Of a DNA stretch of 64,000 nt, positions 58,415 through 64,000 are shown one piece after another. The stretch is from Rhizobium leguminosarum (GTDB taxonomy: Bacteria > Pseudomonadota > Alphaproteobacteria > Rhizobiales > Rhizobiaceae). How positions within the stretch are numbered: the first letter of the stretch is position 1; each line of letters opens with the position of its first letter. Location of the stretch: assembly GCF_017876795.1 (NCBI RefSeq), contig NZ_JAGIOR010000001.1, positions 248,001 to 312,000 on the forward strand, in the 5' to 3' direction. The notes under the pieces are model-generated. The model was given only the letters and a program-made list of their open reading frames with translations, was not told where the DNA came from and ran no database searches. Made by a program: the position numbers and the translations under genes.

Positions 58415-59899
58415 CTAATCCTTGGTTTTCGCTTCCATCGCGTCGAGGGCAGCGGCAAGACGCTTTTCTTCGTTGAAGTAGCGGGCGCGATCCCAGAAAT
58501 GCGGCTTGCCGACGCCGGTCGACATGTGCCGGCCGATCAGGCGGCCGCCCGCATCCTCGCCTTCGATCTCGTAACGCATCAGGTCCTGGGTGATGATGAC
58601 GTCGCCTTCCATGCCGATCACCTCGGTGATCTGGGTAATGCGGCGCGAACCGTCGCGAAGGCGTGCGGCCTGGATGACCACGTCCACCGAGCTGGAGATG
58701 ATCTCACGCACCGTCTTTGCCGGCAGGGTGAAGCCCCCCATAGCGATCATCGATTCGATACGGCTCAGGCATTCGCGCGGCGTATTGGCGTGGATAGTGC
58801 CCATCGATCCGTCGTGACCGGTGTTCATCGCCTGCAGCAAGTCGAAAACCTCAGGTCCGCGCACTTCGCCGACGATGATGCGCTCGGGACGCATACGCAG
58901 GCAGTTCTTGACGAGATCGCGCATGGTAATCTCGCCCTCGCCTTCGATATTCGGCGGGCGCGTTTCCAGACGCACGACATGCGGCTGCTGCAGCTGCAGT
59001 TCGGCGGTATCCTCGCAGGTGATGACGCGTTCATCCCTGTCGATATAGTTGGTGAGGCAGTTCAGCAGCGTCGTCTTGCCCGAGCCGGTGCCGCCCGAAA
59101 TGACGACGTTGCAGCGCACGCGCCCGATGATCTGCAACACGGTCGCACCCTCAGCCGTGATCGCACCGAAACGGACGAGCTGATCGAGCGTCAGCTTGTC
59201 CTTCTTGAACTTGCGAATGGTGAGCGCCGGCCCGTCGATCGACAGCGGCGGCGCGATAACGTTGACACGCGAGCCATCAGGCAGGCGGGCGTCGCAGATC
59301 GGGCTCGATTCGTCGACACGGCGGCCGACCTGGCTGACGATGCGCTGGCAGATCGAAAGGAGCTGCGCATTGTCACGGAAGCGGATCTCCGATTCGATCG
59401 TCTTGCCACCGACTTCGATGAACGTCTGGCCGGCGCCGTTGACCATGATATCGGCGATATCGTCGCGCGCCAGCAATGGCTCCAGCGGACCGTAGCCGAG
59501 GACGTCGTTGCAGATATCCTCGAGCAGCTCTTCCTGCTCGGAGATCGACATCGCAAAGTTTTTGATGGTGATGATATCGTTGACGATATCGCGGATTTCC
59601 TCGCGGGCGCTTTCGCCGTCGAGCTTGGAAAGCTGCGAGAGATCGATCGTATCGATCAGCGCGGAAAAGACCTGCGCCTTGGTGTCGTAATATTCATCGG
59701 TACGAACAGGGCGCTTGCGCTGCGGCGTCTGCATCGGCGGCGTCGTCACCTGCTGGCGTGCAGGCTCGCGCGCCGGTTCGACCAGAATCGAGGGGGAAGA
59801 AGCCGCAGGGGCAGCGGCCGGAGCCGGCGGCGGGGGAGCAATCGCCCCTCCAACCTTTCCGGAACCTTCGTTTCCGCGTTTTCCAAACATGCCGCTCAA
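58415..59899 (-). CDS. cpaF: Tad/Flp pilus assembly ATPase CpaF (494 aa)
   Basis: It is a secretion ATPase of the GspE/VirB11 group. A Pro/Ala-rich N-terminal tail (1-70) precedes the conserved N-domain ([23 protein letters not shown], ~134-155) and the motor domain with Walker [10 protein letters not shown] (269-277), the Asp box [24 protein letters not shown] and Walker [16 protein letters not shown]. It powers pilus extension, and in some bacteria retraction. Confidence 0.93.
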   Translation of the reverse strand: MSGMFGKRGNEGSGKVGGAIAPPPPAPAAAPAASSPSILVEPAREPARQQVTTPPMQTPQRKRPVRTDEYYDTKAQVFSALIDTIDLSQLSKLDGESAREEIRDIVNDIITIKNFAMSISEQEELLEDICNDVLGYGPLEPLLARDDIADIMVNGAGQTFIEVGGKTIESEIRFRDNAQLLSICQRIVSQVGRRVDESSPICDARLPDGSRVNVIAPPLSIDGPALTIRKFKKDKLTLDQLVRFGAITAEGATVLQIIGRVRCNVVISGGTGSGKTTLLNCLTNYIDRDERVITCEDTAELQLQQPHVVRLETRPPNIEGEGEITMRDLVKNCLRMRPERIIVGEVRGPEVFDLLQAMNTGHDGSMGTIHANTPRECLSRIESMIAMGGFTLPAKTVREIISSSVDVVIQAARLRDGSRRITQITEVIGMEGDVIITQDLMRYEIEGEDAGGRLIGRHMSTGVGKPHFWDRARYFNEEKRLAAALDAMEAKTKD

Positions 59900-59920
59900 T
59901 CCAATCTGCTTGTTCTACGT

Positions 59921-61198
59921 CTACTTGCGTTTCAGGAGGCCCAGCAGGCCGCCCTTCTTTGCCTTCTTGATCGCGACACGGCCGGTGACGATATGCGATA
60001 TCTGCGAAAAGGTTTCCGCCGTCGGCGACTTCGGGTCGACTTCCGAGATCATCCGGCCGCTATTGGCGGCATTGCCGAAAAGATGGATGTCGAAGGGGAT
60101 GATGGCGATCGGATCGATCTCCAGCGGCTCACAGAAATCCGACGGTGAAATCTCCGGGCGTTTCGGCATGCCGACCTGATTGAGGATGAGATGCGGCGGC
60201 TTGTCGTTCGGCCGCATCTTGCGCAACGCGTCCAACATGTTCTTGGCATTACGCAGGTTGGCAAGATCGGGAACCGCTGTGATGACCACTTCGTCGACCC
60301 TCGACAGCACCGAGCGCGTCCATTCCGACCATGCATGCGGAACGTCGAGCACGGTAACGGGGGCGCTGCGCTGCAGGACATCGAGCACCGGCTGGAACGC
60401 CTGGCCGTCGAAATCATAGGCGCGGTCGAGCAGCGAGGGTGCCGCAAGCAGGGAGAGATGTTCGGAACATTTCGTCAGCAGGCGGTCCAGGAAGACCTCG
60501 TCGAGACGATCGGGCGCGAAGACCGCTTCGGCGATGCCCTGGGCCGGATCCTGGTCGAAGTCGATGTTTGCAGTGCCATAGGGCAGGTCGAGATCGGCGA
60601 GGATCGTCTCGGATGAGAAGAGGTTGGAAATGCCGAAGGCGCAATTATGCGCGATGGTCGAGGCGCCGGTGCCGCCCTTCGAGCCAATGAAGGCGATGCT
60701 GCGGCCGAGCGGCTCGGCTTCCGGATCGACGAAGATCGAGGCCATCGACGCCAGGATATCGGGCATGGCCACGGGCTGGACCATATATTCGGAGATGCCG
60801 TTGCGGATCAGGTCGCGATAAAGCCCGATATCGTTGTAGTAGCCGATAATGACGACCTTGGTCGTCGGATCGCAGACGGCGGCGAGCGGCGCGAGTTCGG
60901 CGAGCAGGTTGCCGGCATTCGCCTTGGTCTCGAGGATGATGAGGTTCGGCGTCGGGGCGCCGGAAAACATGTTGGCGGCAGCAGCGATGCCGCCGCTGGT
61001 AATGCGCATGCTGACCTTGGCCACGCGCCGATCATTGGCGCAGCGTTCCATGACCTGCTGCAGAGCCTCGCTTTCACAGAAGGCATGCACGGAGATGCGC
61101 GGCAGCGGCCGCATGTTTTCCAGATCGGCCATGCGCACCGCCTCCTCGGCGTGGCGAAGCTCGCTTTGATTCTTGATTTCGTACTCTATCGCGCTCAT
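59921..61198 (-). CDS. cpaE: Pilus assembly protein CpaE/TadZ (425 aa)
   Basis: An N-terminal receiver-like domain (residues ~30-155) is followed by a ParA/MinD-like P-loop domain: SIAFIGSKGGTGASTIAHNCAF (deviant Walker A near residue 170). TadZ proteins place the Tad machinery, usually at a cell pole. It is encoded 21 bp upstream of cpaF. Confidence 0.9.
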   Translation of the reverse strand: MSAIEYEIKNQSELRHAEEAVRMADLENMRPLPRISVHAFCESEALQQVMERCANDRRVAKVSMRITSGGIAAAANMFSGAPTPNLIILETKANAGNLLAELAPLAAVCDPTTKVVIIGYYNDIGLYRDLIRNGISEYMVQPVAMPDILASMASIFVDPEAEPLGRSIAFIGSKGGTGASTIAHNCAFGISNLFSSETILADLDLPYGTANIDFDQDPAQGIAEAVFAPDRLDEVFLDRLLTKCSEHLSLLAAPSLLDRAYDFDGQAFQPVLDVLQRSAPVTVLDVPHAWSEWTRSVLSRVDEVVITAVPDLANLRNAKNMLDALRKMRPNDKPPHLILNQVGMPKRPEISPSDFCEPLEIDPIAIIPFDIHLFGNAANSGRMISEVDPKSPTAETFSQISHIVTGRVAIKKAKKGGLLGLLKRK

Positions 61199-61212
61199 CG
61201 TCCCGTTCCGCC

Positions 61213-61971
61213 TTAGAAGCTGCTGTCGCTGCCGGCGACCTCTTCGATCGTCGATGTCGTCGTCCGATATTCCTGGATCGCGTTGTTGCGGCGCTGCGCG
61301 TCGATCGGGGTCATGCCGCGGGGCGCCACCAGATCCTCCGGATTGGCGATCTGGGCGGCGAGGTTGTTCTGCGAGGCGCAGCCGAAATTATAGTAGTTCT
61401 GGTTGGTCAAATCGTTCGAGATGTCCTTCGGCCACTGGCCGCATTGCGTGGTGATCGCGGTGGTGCCGGTAAAGCTCAGCCGGATCGGCGCCGCATCGCC
61501 GGGACCGACGGCGGCGTAGGAGGTGTTGACGATTTTCGAGCTTGCGATCCCCCTCCTCGCCAGCTCGGCACGGACCTGATTGCGCAGCTGATAGGCTGCC
61601 GCCGAATTGGGCGAGCCTTGCGGCGACAGCACGTAAACCGGACCCGAGGCGCGCGCGATGTAGTTTGCGGCAAAACCGCGAATGAGGTCGCGCTGGGCGT
61701 TGGTCAGGCGGCGATCGGTGGAGGCGACGGGTATATCCACCGTCTGCTCCGCTTCGGTCACGATGATCGGGTGACGAGCGCGATAGTCGTCGGGAATACC
61801 GCCGGTCGTCAGCTCGTCATGTGGGCCGGCGCATCCGGAAAGGACGGCCAGCGACATGGCAACCGTGGCAAAAAGCGCCTTCGAGATTCCGAGGCGGGGG
61901 GTCGTCGAATTGATATGGGCCATCACCTGATCCCTGTTCTCTTCCATTGCTGCCGACCATGCGCCGCTCAT
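61213..61971 (-). CDS. cpaD: Pilus biogenesis lipoprotein CpaD (252 aa)
   Basis: A lipoprotein signal with lipobox LSGC (residues ~30-48) precedes the CpaD domain (RRLTNAQRDLIRGFAANYIARASGPVYVLSPQGSP ... DLTNQNYYNFGCASQNNLAAQIANPEDLVAPRGMTPIDAQRR). ATG 61971 overlaps the cpaC stop (ATGA); ATG 61923, near AGGG, would give a more normal signal peptide. It is thought to help place the CpaC secretin. Confidence 0.9.
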   Translation of the reverse strand: MSGAWSAAMEENRDQVMAHINSTTPRLGISKALFATVAMSLAVLSGCAGPHDELTTGGIPDDYRARHPIIVTEAEQTVDIPVASTDRRLTNAQRDLIRGFAANYIARASGPVYVLSPQGSPNSAAAYQLRNQVRAELARRGIASSKIVNTSYAAVGPGDAAPIRLSFTGTTAITTQCGQWPKDISNDLTNQNYYNFGCASQNNLAAQIANPEDLVAPRGMTPIDAQRRNNAIQEYRTTTSTIEEVAGSDSSF

Positions 61972-63473
61972 TTGTAGATGAACCCAATTGAGCCGTGGAA
62001 CTGCGCGTCGGCGACGGGCGCCTCGCGGCGGCCATAGACTTTGTTGACTCGGTTGAGGAAGAAGGTTGCACCGTCATTCTCGGGGCTGAAATTGTCGTCC
62101 GGCCGGTTGAGCTGATTGCGCGCCACCGGACGCACCAGATAGGGCGTTGCGATGATGACGAGCTCGGTTTCCTGACGCTCGAAACCCTTCTGGCGGAAGA
62201 GGGTGCCGAGCAGCGGAATCTTCGAAACACCTGGGGTGCCGCCCATCGTCTGGGAAACGTTGTCGCGGATCAGGCCGGCCAGCGCGATCGAGCCGCCCGA
62301 GGGCAGCTCCACCGAGGTCTCCGCCGAGCGGCGCTGATACGTAGCGTTGCCGCTGCCGGCCACCGGTTCGGAGACATTGGTCTTGATCTCAAGGCTGATG
62401 CGTCCCGATGACAGCACGACCGGCTTGAAGGCGAGGTTGATACCGTAGTTGAACGGCACGACGGTGACGTTGCCGTTGCTGTCGGTTGTCGAATAAAGCT
62501 GTTGGCCGCCGGAATTGAAGGTGGCGGCCTGGCCCGATATCGCCGTCAGCGTCGGCTCGGCGAGCGTCTTGACGACCTTGGCCTGCTCCAGCGCGTTGAG
62601 GTAGGTCGAAATGTCGTATTTTCCGATCGTGCTCTTGAACAGCGCCGCCAGCCCGCCGCCCACCGTCGATGTCACGCTGTCGGTGCCGGGACTGCCGAGC
62701 TGGGCGACCGTCATGCCGGAAGAATTGGAAACCAGATTGTCGAAGCCGAGCTGCTTCAGCACCTCGCGGCGGACCTCGGCGATCGTCACCTTGAGGGTGA
62801 CCTGGTCCTCGCCCTCGATCTGCAGCAGGTTGACGACCTGCGAGGTCTGGCGGCCTTCGGCAAAGAGCGCCACCGAGCTGTCGCCGCCGGTGCCGGATGC
62901 CGTCTCGGTTCTGGTCGTCGCTTCGCCGCCCTTGAGGAAGACCTGCGCCAGATCGGCCGCCTGCGTGGCATCCTGTGGGGTGCGCACGGTGCCGGTCAGC
63001 ACGATGTTGTCGGAGACGATTTCGACGTTGATGTTGGAGTCTGGAATGAAGCGGCGGAGATTGACCTCGAGGCCGGAAACGTCGCGCTCGATCTCGATGT
63101 CGAGATTGACTATTTCCTGTCCACCGGCGCCGAAGACGAAGATATTGGTCTGGCCGACCTTTTTGCCGAACAGGTAGATGCGCCGCGAGGTGCGGGTCAC
63201 GGCGTCGGCCATGGTCGGATCGGAGACGAGAATATCATGCGCATCCTCCGGCAGATCGACGACGACGGCCTTGTTCAGCCCGAGCTTCAGCCGGCGATGT
63301 GCATCGGGGCCGGTCTGCGAGATGCGGATCATGCTTTCGGAATCGGCACGCGCTTCGCCTGGTCCCAGAAGCGGCGCCAAAGAGGCCGGCACGATACCGG
63401 AGACGGCGACTGCCAGCGAGAGGCAGCCTGCCAGGAGAAGTCCGGCGCGCCGCGAAGAATTGCCCATTTGCAC
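61968..63473 (-). CDS. cpaC: Outer-membrane secretin CpaC/RcpA (501 aa)
   Basis: A signal peptide (about 43 residues including the charged N-terminus) precedes N-domains (residues ~60-210), then the secretin domain with LAEPTLTAISGQAATFNSGG and VELPSGGSIALAGLIRDNVSQTMGGTPGVSKIPLLGTLFRQKGF, the secretin signature. It forms the outer-membrane ring for the Flp pilus. The overlap with cpaD is four bases. Confidence 0.92.
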   Translation of the reverse strand: MQMGNSSRRAGLLLAGCLSLAVAVSGIVPASLAPLLGPGEARADSESMIRISQTGPDAHRRLKLGLNKAVVVDLPEDAHDILVSDPTMADAVTRTSRRIYLFGKKVGQTNIFVFGAGGQEIVNLDIEIERDVSGLEVNLRRFIPDSNINVEIVSDNIVLTGTVRTPQDATQAADLAQVFLKGGEATTRTETASGTGGDSSVALFAEGRQTSQVVNLLQIEGEDQVTLKVTIAEVRREVLKQLGFDNLVSNSSGMTVAQLGSPGTDSVTSTVGGGLAALFKSTIGKYDISTYLNALEQAKVVKTLAEPTLTAISGQAATFNSGGQQLYSTTDSNGNVTVVPFNYGINLAFKPVVLSSGRISLEIKTNVSEPVAGSGNATYQRRSAETSVELPSGGSIALAGLIRDNVSQTMGGTPGVSKIPLLGTLFRQKGFERQETELVIIATPYLVRPVARNQLNRPDDNFSPENDGATFFLNRVNKVYGRREAPVADAQFHGSIGFIYK

Positions 63474-63479
63474 GTCCTT

Positions 63480-64000
63480 TTACTCCGCCTTCGGCGCTGC
63501 GCTGGCATCGGTAACGATGGCGCCCGATTTGATGACCTGGATGCTCGCACTGCCGTTGTCGCCGCTCAGCAGATAGTCGGCGGCACTGGTATCCTGCTCC
63601 TGTGCATCGGCGACCGAGCGCAGCGCGAGCGATAGCCGGTCCGCCATCTGCTGGGCGACGGCGAGAACCTTCGTTTGATCGGGTGTGAGCTCGAGCGTCG
63701 CGGTCGTGCCGACCACGGCCTTCGAGCCGTCGTCCTTTTCCTGAATCTGCTGGTCGATGGCCAGAACACGAACATTGCTCAGCACGGTCTCGGTGATGAG
63801 CTTGTTGGCCTCAGTGCCCTTGCGGACCATGATGACGTCGACGCGGTCGTTCGGCAGGATGAAACCGCCGGCACCTGTTGCAACCGATATCTCGGTCGCG
63901 ACGGCGCGTTTGCCGGCCGGCAACAGCGAGGAAAGGATGCGGCTGCTGGAATCGGCGACCTTTTCCGGCCGGATCGGTTCGCCTTCGAAGATCGGCAGGC
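63480..64000 (-). CDS. cpaB: Pilus assembly protein CpaB/RcpC (partial, N-terminus off window)
   Basis: The visible C-terminal 173 residues include LLPAGKRAVATEISVATGAGGFILPNDRVDVIMVRKG, the SAF-like/CpaB-type beta-clip region, then an alpha-beta tail with ATLELTPDQTKVLAVAQQM. The open frame runs to the right edge, so the start and the rest of the Tad cluster (pilin, prepilin peptidase) lie outside. CpaB is a periplasmic partner of the secretin. Confidence 0.88.
   Translation of the reverse strand, partial: LPIFEGEPIRPEKVADSSSRILSSLLPAGKRAVATEISVATGAGGFILPNDRVDVIMVRKGTEANKLITETVLSNVRVLAIDQQIQEKDDGSKAVVGTTATLELTPDQTKVLAVAQQMADRLSLALRSVADAQEQDTSAADYLLSGDNGSASIQVIKSGAIVTDASAAPKAE

Overview
The window looks like a chromosomal segment of a fast-growing rhizobium (Rhizobium leguminosarum/etli group, inferred). 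It is GC-rich and carries DUF982, a Ctp/Tad pilus locus, rhizobial palindromic mosaic repeats, and a GAAC-N7-GAAC LexA box of the alphaproteobacterial type.

Positions 1 to about 32,276 are the right-hand part of a podovirus-like prophage that continues past the left edge. The leftward virion operon runs from small terminase (24.6 kb) through large terminase, portal, scaffold, capsid, tail adaptor, gp10-like hub, GNAT and S74 proteins, and large ejection proteins with a lysozyme-like domain, to a tail fibre. Replication genes lie upstream: DUF1376 protein, split zinc-finger primase and Toprim-helicase, and a NusG-like antiterminator interrupted by an amber codon. They are followed by an AlpA/excisionase-type gene, a 346-aa unknown and a tyrosine integrase next to a tRNA-3'-end-like attR. 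A second leftward group (4.1 kb to <1) again encodes ejection-type proteins. Rightward cargo genes are embedded among the leftward phage genes: a small ORF, a resolvase and an acyltransferase at 4.5-6.6 kb; a two-TM peptide at 8.1 kb; and a SLATT/DUF4231-like membrane protein with an 87-aa partner at 25.1-25.9 kb. No CI-type repressor or lysis gene was recognised in the window.

From 32.3 to 39.3 kb is host DNA: a LexA-box gene, a DUF982 gene, a secreted small protein, and a compact polysaccharide set (PCP/Wzz-like protein, divergent GH5 glycanase, Wzy-like polymerase, acyltransferase). A ~350 bp palindromic mosaic element follows. Then come purU, a 973-aa kinase / PLP-lyase fusion, and a nitrogen/peptide uptake region (P1 peptidase, LysR regulator, peptide-type ABC binding protein, two permeases, amidase, with no ATPase visible). 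A MarR to NlpC/P60 pair, a leucyl aminopeptidase and a TadD-like TPR lipoprotein follow.

The right end (56.4 to >64 kb, leftward) is a Flp/Tad pilus export operon in the order cpaB-cpaC-cpaD-cpaE-cpaF-tadB-tadC. A LysE-type exporter gene lies beyond its 3' end. cpaB runs off the window. Start codons were chosen from visible Shine-Dalgarno sequences and stop/start overlaps, and often differ from the longest open frame. All functional names rest on recognised motifs and gene order, not on database searches.
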